From NCBI GenBank assembly GCA_026122225.1, contig JANEZZ010002696.1:248001-312000 (forward strand): 64,000 bases of DNA. Reading direction: 5' to 3'. A program made the translations under genes and the position numbers. The stretch is from Heloderma charlesbogerti. Lineage: Eukaryota; Chordata; Lepidosauria; Squamata; Helodermatidae. Positions within the stretch are counted from its first letter, which is position 1, and every line of letters begins with the position of its first letter. Below, piece by piece: positions 25,297 to 37,311 of the stretch. Under the pieces are notes generated by a model. The model did not search any database and had not been told where the DNA came from. It worked only from the letters and a program-made list of their open reading frames with translations.

Positions 25297-26089
25297 TAAT
25301 GTACATAATGTACACTATAATGTACACTGCTCTGATGTGTCAGGTCCAACATAAGAACTGGTGTCTGCTTTTAAGGAGGAAATGCTTGATCCCTTGCCCT
25401 CAAATATGGCTTCTACTGAGTGATCAGTTAGATGCTCCTCAGCTAATTCAGCACAGGCAGTCTTGGAAACCAAGAAGTATGGTGGTTATGCCAGAAGATT
25501 GCAAACTGGGCTTTAACTCCCTTGTAAATGTTCATGGTCTTGTGATTTTACTATTTAGAATCTACACTGTAGATCAAGAGTAAGACATCTCCCCCCCTGT
25601 CCCTTTGTATTTGGTCATATTTGCATCCAAGTTGGTTTATAGTTACCAAAAAATAGGGAAGCACAAGCATGAGTACATTACGTTTCTTCTTTCCCTACTT
25701 CTCCTGTAGTATGTGGGTCTTGTAAATCTCCCCCATGGAGAGATCCGTAAGCCATAAACTCTTGGATCTCACCACTGATATTATCTTTTGAGTCCTACAC
25801 ATTTTGAGTCTAACAGTGGGTGCTGCAGTAGGAGCAAGGGAAGAAGAAACACATCATTCATGGTTTGTTGTCCTCCCTCTTTTTGTACTTGCTTCAACCA
25901 GCTCCAGGTCTATACCATTTGATCTAGTAGTGCATTTCCAGTGACAGCCAGTAATGTGGGGTGGGAAAATGCACAATGGGATGTCACAACATGGACAAAC
26001 ATTCCTAAGCATTATGGAGAAGAAGGGGGAAATACAATACAGGGATGCAGTGTATTTTTGTATCATCCCATCATACCGGTAATGTGTAG

Positions 26090-26515
26090 ACCCAGTTCAC
26101 ACATCACTGCATCCTTTCTTGGGTTGTTTAACCTAGGAATTGCTGGGGGGAAATGAAGCATGCAAGCCATGTGCAAGGCATTTCCACTTTTAATTAACCC
26201 AGGGGCACCTTGTACCTGGGTTGTTTCATAATATGTGAACCTGGAAAGTCTGGGTTGTTTACAGGTTAAAAAACCCAGAGTTGACCCAACAATCAGCCAG
26301 GGTTTATAGTTGGTTTAACTCTGGGTTGTTCAACCCATAAATAACCCAGAGTCTCTGGGTTCGCATGTCATAAAACAACCGAGGAATTGGATGTTCCTGG
26401 GTTGTTGATTAAAAATAGAAATGGTTCATATGAGGCTCATGCATTCCTCTTATCCCCACATTTTGTGTGTTAAACAACCAAGGAATTGTGCCATGACGTG
26501 CAACCTGGGTGGTAG
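26090..26515. mobile_element. Hairpin-rich non-autonomous DNA element
   Basis: Repeated inverted pieces of GGGTTGTTTAACC, CCTGGGTTGTTTCATAATAT and GTTTAACTCTGGGTTG type throughout; left ACCCAGTTCACACATCACTG. Ends are approximate. It resembles 20336-20662 and 38430-38705 in design. Confidence 0.5.
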
Positions 26516-26624
26516 AGTGAAATTCTGATGCATGGAGTATGCTTGGCAGAGCTACTACCAGCTTTCACTGAAATGCCCTATGAGGTGGCGTGTGCATTGA
26601 TATAAAATATCTTTCCAAAATACT

Positions 26625-26850
26625 GGAGACATTGGATTAAATCCAACATCATGCTAGTGGGGGTCCCCTAGTAGTGGGACTTCATCCCTCTCAGCACCCC
26701 CTGAAGCCTTCGCGCCACCCAAAAAATCTCAAGAGGGTTTTCCAGCCATCTGGAGCAAATTTTGAGAGCCCAGGGGGGCTGTGGGGGAGGGGGAATGGGG
26801 AATCACCCCCTGTCTGCAGAATTACATGACTGGATCCAACGCATTAGATC
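26625..26850. repeat. Unclassified repeat-like stretch
   Basis: Begins ATTGGATTAAATCCAACATC and ends ACTGGATCCAACGCATTAG, a loose inverted pair. It resembles the stretches near 6205 and 16855. Confidence 0.4.
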
Positions 26851-27861
26851 CATCATAGAATTGCCCATTCTCTGAACTTCCAGATAGGCAGATTTGATTA
26901 TTCCTTCTGAGAAAACCTCATGACAGTTCAAGCTAAGCAAATAAATGGCAGGAATTTTAACCTGATATCATCCAATTATTGTTCATGTTTCCCATGCCAC
27001 TTTCATAAAGGACGTTGCTTGTGTTAAAGGGGCACACGAGTGCCTCTTCAGTTAAGGTCAGTTGCAAAAAAAAAAAGTTCTGTCATTATAAGCCTCAAAA
27101 TTCTACTGCTTATAAAAATGACACCGGTTAAGCTAATAATGTGAAACTTGGTATCCATGATATACCAGATGAGGTCTATAGCTGTGCAAAATGTCAGATT
27201 GATAAAAACTGCCACAGGTACAGCAAGTTAAAAAGTGCTGGAAATTGACACATTTGTACTATTTATTTGAAGCTGTGGCTTGGCATATATATTTCATTCA
27301 AATTTGGTGTGAAAACTACTGGTGTACTTTACACAGGCTTGTTGAGGATATGTGCCTTTCATTGGCATGATGAATTTCTGAGCAGCAGTTCAAAGTTAAT
27401 AACGTTTTCCTGCCTCATGAAAGTCTATGGTAGCAACTGCTAGCAAAGTTGTTTCAGGCATGCTCAGTTTTAATCTGAAGCTAGAATGCTGCCAGTACTC
27501 CAGTGTTTTGAAAGGAATTCCAGTGTTCCTGTCAGCATTCTGATAGTAAGAGTGAGGTAATTTTGAAGGCTGGGGGAATCACTCACTGACTGATAGAGCA
27601 CTAATGAAAATGGGATAGGGAGGGAAAAGGTATGTTGGAATCCTCTGCAGGCTTACTCAGAAGTAAATATTTCTGAACATACAGGGACATAGCTTTTCAT
27701 TTGTACACATCTACTCAGTTAATGACTTGTTAGCATTTTGCTTTTTAGTTTTTGATCTTTTCAGGATGCTGTAATAATACATTTTCTTTTTGAAAACCAG
27801 GATAATTCAATTATCAAAAACCTGCCAGTTTAAGACCAGAGTTAAGGCTATCTCATGTTGG

Positions 27862-28243
27862 CTCAAGCTCCAAAAAGCCAGGAAGCTGGAAACTAAGGCT
27901 GATGCCTTAACATGGCCCGTGATGTTGTGTAATGTCATGAATTGTGCTTGCTTACAAGCAACAAACAGGCATGGATCAACTCACAGGAGGATTTCTCTAG
28001 CAATGCAGTAAGGTTCAGATGTTTCATAAAGCAATACCAGGACAATGTCGGGCATCTTTTCTCGTCTCAGGCGCTCCATCCTCCCCATCAGGATTTGGGC
28101 CTGAAAGATCCAGAAAAAGTGTGGATGCATGGAAGGCAAGTTATAGGCAAGCACAATTTGTGACATTGCACAACATCATTACTGAACATGGGGCACGCAT
28201 GTTAAGGAATTAGCCTTAGTTTCCAGTTTGTGGAGCTTAAGCT
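27862..28243. mobile_element. Large foldback element with arms of about 95 bp
   Basis: The left arm (about 27865-27960) and the right arm (about 28145-28240) are imperfect complements over about 95 bp, sharing AAGCTCCA, GGAAACTAAGGCT, CCTTAACATG, GATGTTGTG.AATGTCA and AATTGTGCTTGC. The spacer of about 185 bp has no recognised content. Coding frames seen across it are incidental. Confidence 0.8.
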
Positions 28244-28299
<56 letters not shown>

Positions 28300-28300
28300 A
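28229..28300. repeat. (TATC)n / GATA microsatellite
   Basis: A pure tetranucleotide run of about 17 units placed exactly between the foldback element and the next MITE. Confidence 0.97.
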
Positions 28301-28460
28301 AGCACCCCCTGCACTCGCAGGAGCCAAAGACTCTTCTCCAGCCTGACAGCTCTTTCTGAACTCTCAGGAGACCATGTGACCTTGCCCTCTCCAATAGGCA
28401 TTCAGGAAGAACTCCTGGCTGGAGAAGAGGCTTGGCCTTCTGCAAGTGCAGGGGGTGTTT
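28301..28460. mobile_element. MITE with TIRs of about 43 bp
   Basis: GCACCCCCTGCACTCGCAGG ... CTCTTCTCCAGCC at the left (28301-28343) pairs with GGCTGGAGAAGAGG ... TGCAAGTGCAGGGGGTGTTT at the right (about 28417-28460). Confidence 0.8.
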
Positions 28461-29013
28461 AAAAAAAAATAGAAAGACCCTTCAAGAATCAACTACCCTT
28501 AAAAAGGTATGTGGAAACCCTGTCCCCCTCCCCAAAGAGAAAATTGAAATTTTCGGCACAGCACTAGTTAATGCAGGTTTGAACCCCATATTCTGACAGA
28601 ATGCACACTATTAGAGGCCTTACTTCAGATACTCCATTACAATCCATCTTGCATATTTTCTATCCCTCCTTGAAAACAGACAGGAGGGTTGATCGGCTGT
28701 TGGAATAACAAATGGAGAATTATGTTGGTGATGTATCAGAATGAAATTTGGTGTATACCTCAGTCCACCCCAACAGTCACCATGTGCAGGTATTGTTTGA
28801 AGAGCATTGTGTGAATAAACCCTCTCCACTCTCTACAAAAATGTGCTGCTAAAATCCTGGAATTGCAGGGTTGGCATCCATGGAGAATTGGAAAGGAAAT
28901 ACATGGAGGCTATCTGCATATGTGAATCAGTCCTTATTCTGAACCTCTTAAATGGCTACACCAAGCATAGTTTTCAGACTAAGACACTAGCTTATCTGCT
29001 GTAGCTTCCTTAT

Positions 29014-29392
29014 TTTTATTTATTAATTAAATTTATTAATCGCCCATCTGACTGGTCACCCAGCCACTCTGGGCGATGTGCAACCCACCATAAAACAATT
29101 TAAAACAATAAAATTTTACCATAAATTTTTTTTAAAAAAATACCCTAACCCACCCCAAATGCCTGCCTGAACAACCACGTTTTTAATGCACGACGGAAGC
29201 TCATTAAAGAGGGGGCATGACGGAGTTCCCTAGGGAGGGAGTTCCACAGAGTGGGGGCCACCACAGAGAAGGCCCTCTCCCTCGTCCCCACCAGTCTAGC
29301 TGTCCTGGCTGATGGGACAGAGAGAAGGCCATCCGAGGCTGATCTTGTTAAGCGGCCTGTCTGGTGTTGCTGGAGGCGCTCCTTAAGATAAT
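29014..29392 (-). mobile_element. CR1/L3-type LINE 3' end, copy 2
   Basis: About 90% like the 13894 and 42390 copies: CACTCTGGGCGATGTGCAAC, CCCCAAATGCCTGCCTGAAC and GAGTTCCACAGAGTGGGGGC, with a TTTATT-rich 3' tail at the left. 5'-truncated near 29392. Confidence 0.85.
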
Positions 29393-30247
29393 AATTTACT
29401 TATTGCTTGTAAATTACTGAGCAATAAGGAATGTGTATTTTAAAGAGTTAAGTACAAAGTCAACTGAAAGGCATTCTATTATAAGGACTGGCAACCTCCC
29501 TCTGCAGCTCTTGAGTATCTCCTCATGAGGGAGGACATACATGCACTTAATTAACCTTGCCTGGTGTACCTACCAACTAATTACTCTGGAACAGAATGCC
29601 TCGGAACGACATACATTAAAAATTGGCAGCCAAGACCTTCTGTACTGTGCTCAAATTCAGTACTGCTGTCTGTTATGCCTTTTCCAGCTGCTTCACAGCA
29701 GTTGTGGCTCATGGGCATAGCAAAAAATATTTTTTATAAGATTTGAAGTACTAAAGAAGCAGATGCGTTGGACAGTAAAATGTGCGTACCTGGCAGTCTT
29801 TTGCCCTCCAGAATAGCCAATACATTTTAATACCAACGTTCTCCTACGTAGCAGATACCATGCTAATTTCCCTGTGCGGTCCATTCTACAGGCTGAAATG
29901 ACATATTGTTTCAAAATTAATAAAGTCTGTGTCACATTGCTTCCCCAAAATCTATAAAATGGCCGAATACTAGATTCAGGCTGTTGTGCTGTGACAGCAG
30001 TGCATGTGATTAGGTGGGCGCGGGGGGGGGGGGGCTGATAGGCCTATTGCAGGGGTGTTGAACACCTTTCAGCCCAAGGGCTGAATTTCCTTTTGGAGAA
30101 GGTCTCAGATGCCACATTCCAGTGGGGTGGGGTGGGGCTGCAAGATAAAAGGGAGTGGTACCAAAAATACCAGCATATTGTAGCTGAAAGCTCTTACTGC
30201 TGGTACATCTGTGTTTGTTATTAGTGTGTAATGTTTCAGCTAAACCA
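29393..30247. other. Stretch with nothing recognised
   Basis: AT-rich DNA with a G homopolymer at about 30022-30034 and no exon, repeat end or RNA gene that I can support. Confidence 0.5.
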
Positions 30248-30413
30248 GGGCATAGCCTGAAGGCACATGAGGCAGCCACCTTTCTGAAGCTAAGCAAGTC
30301 TGGGACTGGTCAGTGCTTGGAGGGGAGACCACCTGGGAACCACATGTAGCCACCTTGAGTTCCACAATGAAAGAAAGGTGGGATATATATATGTAATAAA
30401 TAAATAAACCTGC
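30248..30413 (+). mobile_element. 5S-rRNA-derived SINE (SINE3 type)
   Basis: The head resembles 5S rRNA from GCATAGCCTGAA through GAAGCTAAGCAAGTCTGGGA and GGAGGGGAGACCACCTGGGA, including the internal polymerase III control region. The tail, GCCACCTTGAGTTCC.....AAAGGTGGGATATATATGTAAT, then AATAAATAAA, is the same kind of tail as that of the tRNA-type SINE at 57171. It is a SINE and not a 5S gene, because the 5S part is diverged and fused to a LINE-like tail. Confidence 0.88.
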
Positions 30414-30430
30414 AAGCAACCTCCATTGAA

Positions 30431-30520
30431 AGTACTGCCCTCCAGATGTTTTGATAGGTCTGGCATTATGGGAGTTGTAGTCCAAAACATCTGGAGGGCA
30501 CCGAGTTGCCTACCCCTGGA
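30431..30520. repeat. Palindromic repeat family P, copy 5 (internally deleted)
   Basis: TGCCCTCCAGATGTTTTGAT at the left and GTCCAAAACATCTGGAGGGC at the right, with most of the centre missing. Confidence 0.8.
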
Positions 30521-30524
30521 GTAG

Positions 30525-31285
30525 AACTTTCACGTCATCTCAGTCTGCAGTGGCTGCTTCACATATGGAAGTCATCACTTGCATGTCTGTCACTGTAATG
30601 ACAGCAGCATCGTACATGAATTTCCCCCCAAAGCCAGATGAGGTGTGCGATATATAGCCAAGTAATGCAAATTGTAGTCACATTAGAAATATTACCTGGG
30701 GCCTGTCTACAAAGGAGGTTTTCTCTGATGCTGCTGTGGTTTAAAGTCATCAGGGATACATGATGTCATGGCCACTCTGCAGCCACCCCGGGATTTATCT
30801 GTGGGGAAGCTGCATTTTTGCAGAGTACTTTTACTCCATTCTTTTTTTTTAATTCAGCTCCCCCACAGTTCAGGTGCTGTGTGCATATCCCTCCGCTTTA
30901 AATTTGGTATGATCGGGGCATTCCTAGGGGTGTGTCTTTCACCTAGCCATGCCCTCAGTAACCTAGGAAACTAGAGTAACTTGCCTGCCTTTCTAACATA
31001 TCAAAGCTCTAGAGTGCTCTTTCAAGCCTTCAGAATTGCCCTACACTTCCTTTTCACCAGTGCGAGGAATTAGCCTCAATGATTAGGCACTTCCCTGATG
31101 TTTGTTACTTTGCTTCTTTGATGTTGTGTTAAATTGCTTCTCCAATGTTATGTAAAGTCGCATAAGAGCTTTATCACAGTAGCAATCTGGTGAGAGCTCA
31201 GGAACATGGGAGCCTGTCATTGCAAGCAGGGAGAAAGTACCTAGACAAGGAGAAAGGGTGGGTGGGGTGATTGGAGCTATAACAC
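30525..31285. other. Stretch with nothing recognised
   Basis: No exon with both splice sites, no repeat end and no RNA gene is visible. Confidence 0.5.
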
Positions 31286-31290
31286 CGCAA

Positions 31291-31605
31291 CAGTTTGCTG
31301 GAATGGGGTGAAATTGGGAGTGGGTGGGCTGCTCTCAGCGGGAGCCTTCAGATGCTGCACTGGAGAATCAGGGGTTTTGGCTTCTTCAGGCAAAAGTGTG
31401 CATATTGGGGAAAAGGAAGGAAGAGGAATTACTCCATAACAGTTTGCTGGAATGGGGTGAAATTGGTAGGTGGGGGGATGCTCTCATAGGAAGCTTTCAG
31501 ACACTGCATTGGAGAATTGGGGATTTGGGCTTCTTCATGCAAAAGTGTGCGCATTGGGGGAAACGTGGGGAAGCTCTAACTCTGTGACAGTTTGCTGGAA
31601 TGGAA
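31291..31605. repeat. Tandem repeat, period about 149 bp
   Basis: The anchor CAGTTTGCTGGAATGG recurs at 31291, 31440 and 31588. The two full units share GAGAAT..GGG.TTT.GGCTTCTTCA and GCAAAAGTGTG. Confidence 0.85.
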
Positions 31606-33000
31606 TTGTGCAATAGTTACCCTCTATTCATAATAATGTAGTAGCAGGGGGGAGCCTGGACATGGGCTGGGAAACAAGCCCCTCTCATTTGTTGAGCAGC
31701 CTGCACCAGATTGATGACATTCTATTCTACTTCCCCCACCCAACCCGGAAGTATGTTCCTTTCAAGCACTGTGTGACCTGTGAAAACTGGATTTTAAAGG
31801 TACGCTACACTTGGCTTTTCTTGCTTCCTGTGTCACTGACGGACCAATGCTAATTCCATGAAAATCCAGATAATATTCCAACATGCTTCTCATTCCATTG
31901 TTATGAAGATCCCCCCCCCCCCGATCTATTGATTATGTGTGCTGGAAGCCTCCAACAAAAACGCTCAGTGATCCCAGTGTTTTGCTTTGTGTACCATATG
32001 AATTCTGTCATTCAGTGTCATTCAAGTTCCTAAATGGAGATGATTGCAACTGCTCTGTACCGGCTGAAAGGTGCCTGTGTGCAGCCCAGCCATTTGACAT
32101 CCCAGGCCAAGCCCTCTCTGACTTTCAGAGTTGGGTTACTTCAAAGCTGCCTGACCTTTGAACTTGATTGAGATCCATTCCTTCTTCAGATTCTGCCCCT
32201 TAACGTGCATTGTGTCACGATCTGATGCCATAACACGGCAAAGATTTTGCATGGTCCGAATTCTGTTCCTCTTGTTTGCGATATATACAGATCATCATAA
32301 TATGGGGAGGGCTGTCAGAGCCAAGCTAGACCTTACACCATTCTTGCAATTAGCAGTTGTGTTAATGTCTTTTTTAAGTGTAAATTGCAGGTATGAGGCT
32401 CTGATGTGGATTAGGATCCTGGCAGGGGTAGGAGGGGTTAACCCTTTGCCCTCTGTTGCAGTCCTGGTCCTGATCAGGGCCCCTGCACTTTCTATTTGCC
32501 TCAAGAGTAAACCTCCCAGTGGTGCTAATGAGAGTTCTTGTTTTCCTTAATTGCTAATTGAAAGTCCTTCAGCTATCACTAGATAATCACTTCTTACATA
32601 GCATTGAATCCTAGCAGGGTCATTGGCTGTTTGAAAACCAGATTTTGAGTCTACTGTACACAGTATGTGAATCTTTTAACCTGTGGGACTTGAACCAACC
32701 TGTAAATAACATGTGGATCCTTATTCTATTTTTTGTGTAAGATTTAAAGCATATAATAGTCTATTTTCTCTTGAGGGTGTTGGCCAGAAACAGCTTACCT
32801 TGCCTCTCAGGGCCAAAAGAGACATTTAAATCTGTATCTAGAATCATCTTCTCCCCCCCAACTTTACTCTAGAGTAGCTGTAGCCCCCCTCCTGCCCTGA
32901 TCTGGATCCTAATCTGGAGAGTAGGGTGGCTTTTAAGATCTAGATTGGGCTCTCTGCACCTACTCTAGAATAAAAATGAAAAAGACATAGCTGTTAGGTA
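31606..33000. other. Stretch with little recognised
   Basis: Holds a C homopolymer at 31911-31922 and a repeat-like piece at about 32830-32995 (AAATCTGTATCTAGAATC ... GCTGTTAGGTATGGATTTTT), related to the MITE at 58594. No supported exon. Confidence 0.45.
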
Positions 33001-33004
33001 TGGA

Positions 33005-33032
33005 TTTTTATTCATTCATTCATTCATTCATA
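33005..33032. repeat. (ATTC)n microsatellite
   Basis: TTCATTCATTCATTCATTCA run followed by CATACATA. Confidence 0.9.
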
Positions 33033-33834
33033 CATACATTTATCACTTTTTGGCCTTAATAGGACCTCCTGTAAGGTGCCTTACAATTGAGTAGTGTCTA
33101 TTTTGGCCCACAGTCTGTTTGCTAGAGGGGAACAACAGTGCTCTATAGTGCCTCTGTTTCTGGCATACAGGGCCAATAAATGGCTAATAGGATTTAGTAG
33201 ATGTGATGACACCCAGGAGTTGGAGACAAGCTAGGGAAAAACTGGGATGTTTCATGCACAGATTAAACAGTATACAACAGAAACCACTAGATGGTGCCAT
33301 TACAGTCAGAAATGCCGGAAGCACCATTAAAAAACAAGAATATATAAATCAAGGACATTGAACATAAATCTGATTCAATCCTTGCAGAAGACACACACAC
33401 ACACACGCCAATTTTTTTTCTCCTATCAGAGGTTTGCTGATTTTCTGAGTGTGTGTATCTTATTCATACAGACTAAAACCTTTTAAAGTTCTGGGTTGTG
33501 GTTCCCAGATATCCTAAATTTATTCTATAGCCCACTCCAGTGCTATGGGTGGGTTAAACAAGGAAGAAAAATGTAAAATGCCCAATTGAAATTTCAGTTA
33601 GAGTACAGCATAAAAGTATTGATACGGGGCTGAAATTCTTCACTTCCTAGGAGCTAGAATAATAAGGCTGGGTGCCATGAGGAGCAGGCCTTACCATGTT
33701 CCTGAAAGAGTCTTTGGCTTTGAGTTTCCAAGAGAAGAGGGCTCCATGCTTGTGAGGCAGCTGCTCGTCATAACCCTTCCCAGATACCTTTTGCTGTCTG
33801 AACATGGATGGAACACATGAAGTATTGTTACGAG

Positions 33835-34590
33835 GATGTTTTTACTCCATCTTGGGAGGACAAGATGGAACACAAGGTAGGGGCCCAAGCTTGTTGTAAC
33901 ATACAAAGCCCTAAACAACTTGGGACCATAGTTTCCCTATTACCTTAGCAACCTCACCCCTTATATCTCTGCCCAATATTTACGATCATCAGAGGGAACA
34001 CTTCTGAGGGTGCAACATGCTCCTGAGGTTTTCCTCAGGAGCACTAGCAGTAAAGCATTTAGTGTTGCAGCATCCACAGCCTGGAATATTTTACCAATTG
34101 ACAGACCGGCCACCACAGTTCTGACTTAAAACTCATCTCCTTACACAGGCTTTCCCTGAAGTATGACCCAGGCCAGGTCTACACCTTGTGTCATATCACT
34201 ACAATCCCATCATGGTAACGCTATATCCCTCTTGCGCGTTTATACCTCATAGGACACACAATGACATTTGTTGTGGTGTATTGGATAATGTGGAATAAAA
34301 AGCAGGAAATAACACTACAAAAGCAGTATATCAAATGTATAAAGTGCCTGAACGGTTATCAGTGCACTTCGATACCGCTATAAAGCAGTAGTATAGATCT
34401 AGCCCTAGCCAACTCTGGTTTGTAGTACACAGTAGAGTGTGTGTTTTTATTGCTGATTAATTTGTATTGTGTTGTTTTTAAGGTTATATTTATTGCTGTT
34501 TTTACATCATTGTATTTTCTGTTCACTGCTTTGATATCTTTGTGGAAAATGGTATATACATTTGAATAATAAATACAAAAATAGAGCTTT
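33835..34590 (+). mobile_element. CR1-type LINE 3' end, split by a MITE
   Basis: On the plus strand, broken CR1-type ORF2 C-terminal sequence is visible (YKALNNLGP, then SKAFSVAASTAWNILP). A 3' UTR runs through TTGTATTTTCTGTTCACTGC to an AATAAATAC tail at about 34570. A segment at about 34176-34400 (GGTCTACACC ... GTATAGATCTAGCC) interrupts it. Much diverged. Confidence 0.55.
34176..34400. mobile_element. MITE inserted in the CR1 fragment
   Basis: AGGTCTACACCTTGTG at the left and AGTAGTATAGATCTAGCC at the right form loose inverted ends around AT-rich sequence with internal CACTACA / TGTGGTG pairs. The duplication is unclear. Confidence 0.4.
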
Positions 34591-34599
34591 ATAGGCCGG

Positions 34600-35500
34600 G
34601 TCAGTGGGCGGGTCAGTGGTCATCCAAAAAGAACAACTACTGAATCTCTAGGGAGCACATAGTCCTAAATTAATTCAAGCTCATCTAATGCTAGAATCCC
34701 AAATCTCATTATTTTAGGGCAAGGCCAGAAGATATGAAAACTCTTTGCCCTACCAAAGCCACTCTTCCATAGGGTGCCCACTTATTACCAAAAAAAAGAG
34801 GACAAAAGAAGATGCTAATTTGCATGACATTTGCATATGCACATTTATATCTGTAGGTGTAAATGTATAACTAATTACTATAATTTAAATAGAAATACAT
34901 CTCACCATAGTTGAGAAGACCGCCCAGGTGGCCTGGGTGCTTGTTCAGTCCACCGCCCACGTGCTAAGTATTGATGGAAAAATTCAAGGCCACTGTGCTC
35001 CCTCCTTATGATTCTTTGATTTTAAACGAGCTCATCAGAGGACACGTTCAAATAGAGAACTGTCCTCTGCCAGCTCTCCAAAATAGAGGGCTGTCCCCTG
35101 TAAGGTAGGACAACCGGCCACCCTAACTTTTATCCATTGGGTGTAGATTTTACTGAGTCTGATGGTGTTAAATAATATACCCGCTAAAACTAGCTTATAT
35201 AAACAAAATCCTTAATCATCATACAAAGTGAGCTTTTGGGATTAAACTTCCCAAAAGTATGGTATCTACTACCATACTTCCTGAGCAATACTAGATCCTT
35301 TCCCCATTTATCCTGATAAGGATTCTTTCTTACATTTAGATTAGCCAATATTTTATAATATTGACATAGGGTTCCTTTGGATAAATTACTTGTAATTACC
35401 ATTTCAAACTTAGTGCAGTCCTTTAATGAACTATATTTAGCTGTTAGGTTGATTATTATTATTATTATTGTGCCATCAATGCACATGGTACTGTACAGAA
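34600..35500 (-). mobile_element. L1-like ORF2 relic, split by a DNA transposon
   Basis: On the minus strand, a frame at 35190-35486 has KGTLCQYYKILANL and YQDKWGKDL, and beyond the insertion 34770-35125 the same strand gives FHIFWPCPKI. This order resembles the C-terminal region of L1-type ORF2 (K.SLLY..L, W..DL, then HIFW.CP.I). It is highly decayed. I am unsure of the clade. Confidence 0.4.
34770..35125. mobile_element. TAGGGTGGCCA-family DNA transposon, copy 1
   Basis: Ends TAGGGTGCCCA and CGGCCACCCTA are inverted. The interior carries family sequence in the reverse direction (ATTTGCATGACATTTGCATA, CATCTCACCATAGT, AGAGGACA). Related copies lie at 38716-39103 and 57085-57690. Confidence 0.75.
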
Positions 35501-35625
35501 TAAAACAATAAAATCACAAATCCCCACCCCAAAGGCTTACATTCTAATCTGAAGATATCGAACAAATAGTCTGCCATATTTGTTCATTAACTCCTCCATT
35601 GTCAGGCTTGTCCCCCATTGTCAGG

Positions 35626-35663
35626 CAGGGTATATATGTCCCAGGGGGGACATATATACCCTG
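35626..35663. repeat. Perfect 17-bp inverted repeat
   Basis: Arms CAGGGTATATATGTCCC (35626-35642) and complement (35647-35663) around a 4-nt loop. Confidence 0.95.
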
Positions 35664-36079
35664 TGACACCAATTCTGAGTCAGAGGGGGAATGTTGTGGA
35701 ACCAAACTCAGCTGTGGGAAGCCAGACGCCTGACAATTCAGTTCTCCCAGGCCTCCCACCTGGTTATGAGCTGGGAGGGGATGAGTCTCAGGATGGGGAT
35801 ACGTACGACCTATCTTCCACAGCTAGGAGACCTGACCTTGACAGAGGCTGCTTCTTCTTCACAAGGGACGTCTTCCATGGGAATGGAGTAGCAGGGGGAA
35901 GACTCTGCAGGGGAAGGTGCTTCTGCAGTTTATCCTAGGATGCGACATGCGACGTCAGCTTAAGAGGGCGGGGAAAAGGCATCTGGTGAGACCTAGTGTG
36001 TCTGCAAACTAGGCTTCCTTTCTAGGATCGAAGGTCTGATAGCAATCTTCAGAAGCCACTCCCCTGTATTTAAACAAGA

Positions 36080-36605
36080 GCAACAGGCAGTAGAGTTGTT
36101 GGATGCACTCCATGCAAAGGCACGGAGTGCCTTCCACCAGCTTTGGCTGGTGGCCCAGCTACACCCCTATCTGGACAGGGATAACTTGGCTTCAGTAGTC
36201 TATGCTCTGGTAACTTCTAAGTCAGAGTACTCCAATATGCTCTATGCAGGGCTCCCCTTGAAAACTGTTCAGAAGCTGCAGCTTGTGAAAAATTGGCAGC
36301 CAGCACTTCCTCCAAGTGCCTCCTCTCAGGGAGGCTCAGAAAGTGGCAACAAGCTGGCAACAAGGGAGAGCGCCTTCTCAGTGGTGCCCCCCCCATGAAG
36401 GAATGCTCTCCTCACTAAGGTCTACCTGGAGCCAACATTGTCATCTTTTTGGCACCAGGTTACGACTGGTTCTCTACTCCCAGGCATTTGACAGCATATG
36501 ATGGGATTTTATATTATGTTTTTATTATCTTGTATTTGTGGTTGGCAACTTTTGTGAACTGCCCAGAGTGCTTTGGCAGTTGGGTGGTATAGAAATGATG
36601 ATGAT
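36080..36605 (+). mobile_element. CR1/L3-type LINE 3' end, plus strand
   Basis: Encodes a broken CR1-clade ORF2 tail (FHQLWLVAQLHPYLDRDNLA, YALVTSKSEYSNMLYAGLPL, KTVQKLQLV). The 3' UTR has GAACTGCCCAGAGTGCTTTG, GGGTGGTATAGAAATG and a (GAT)n/(AAC)n tail at about 36596-36633. Confidence 0.8.
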
Positions 36606-37311
36606 AATAACAACAACAACAACAACAACAAAATAATTCTCTTTAAACCCAACTTGGACTGGGCAAATATGGGAATGCATTCAGACAGAGGACTGCCCTC
36701 CGACAGCCCTTCAAATAGAGAAGTGTCCTCTAGTAGGGCACATAGTCAACTTAACTCAGAGCCAGGAAAACTGGAAGGTTGCTCTTGGGAGGATGTAACA
36801 AGCCCAGGTGGTTCCAGTGAATTCATCCATGCCATGCAATTGCAAGCCGCCTTTTTCACAACTCATATTGGGGTGGAGAAACCACAAAGCAGCATCCAGA
36901 CTGCTATTCTCATATATGGGTTGTGCCAGTGGTGGAACTTTAGGGCAGAGGGGCTGGGGCAGGATGATGGAAACCAAGCATGAGGTGGGCTTGATAGCTG
37001 GCCTTGATAGCTGGTCTTGTAACCGGCACCTCTCTGTCCCACAAAATGGGATTACCAATAACTACAGATGAAAGTGTGCCAATCTTTCCTGTTTTTGTGG
37101 TCCTTTCAGTCCAGTAGGCTTTAGCGTCTTCCATTTTTGCTCACTTGGTCAAACGTTTAGTCGTTAGTGATCCCATTCAGTTGCCACAGTTGGTGATTGG
37201 CTGGCTCCTCAACAAGTCAGACAAACCTATTGCTTGGCTGGGCCACAGGCTAGCCTGCGTAGGAAGTCATCCACTCTAGCTTATGTCCACTCGGTAGGCA
37301 TTGATTTTGAA

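Noticed and set aside
30260..30345. 5S rRNA gene
   Set aside because: Only part of 5S is present, diverged and fused to a SINE tail with ATAAATAA.
36573..36983. 136-residue frame beginning with a poly-Asn run
   Set aside because: The Asn run is the (AAC)n tail of a CR1 3' end; the rest has no support.
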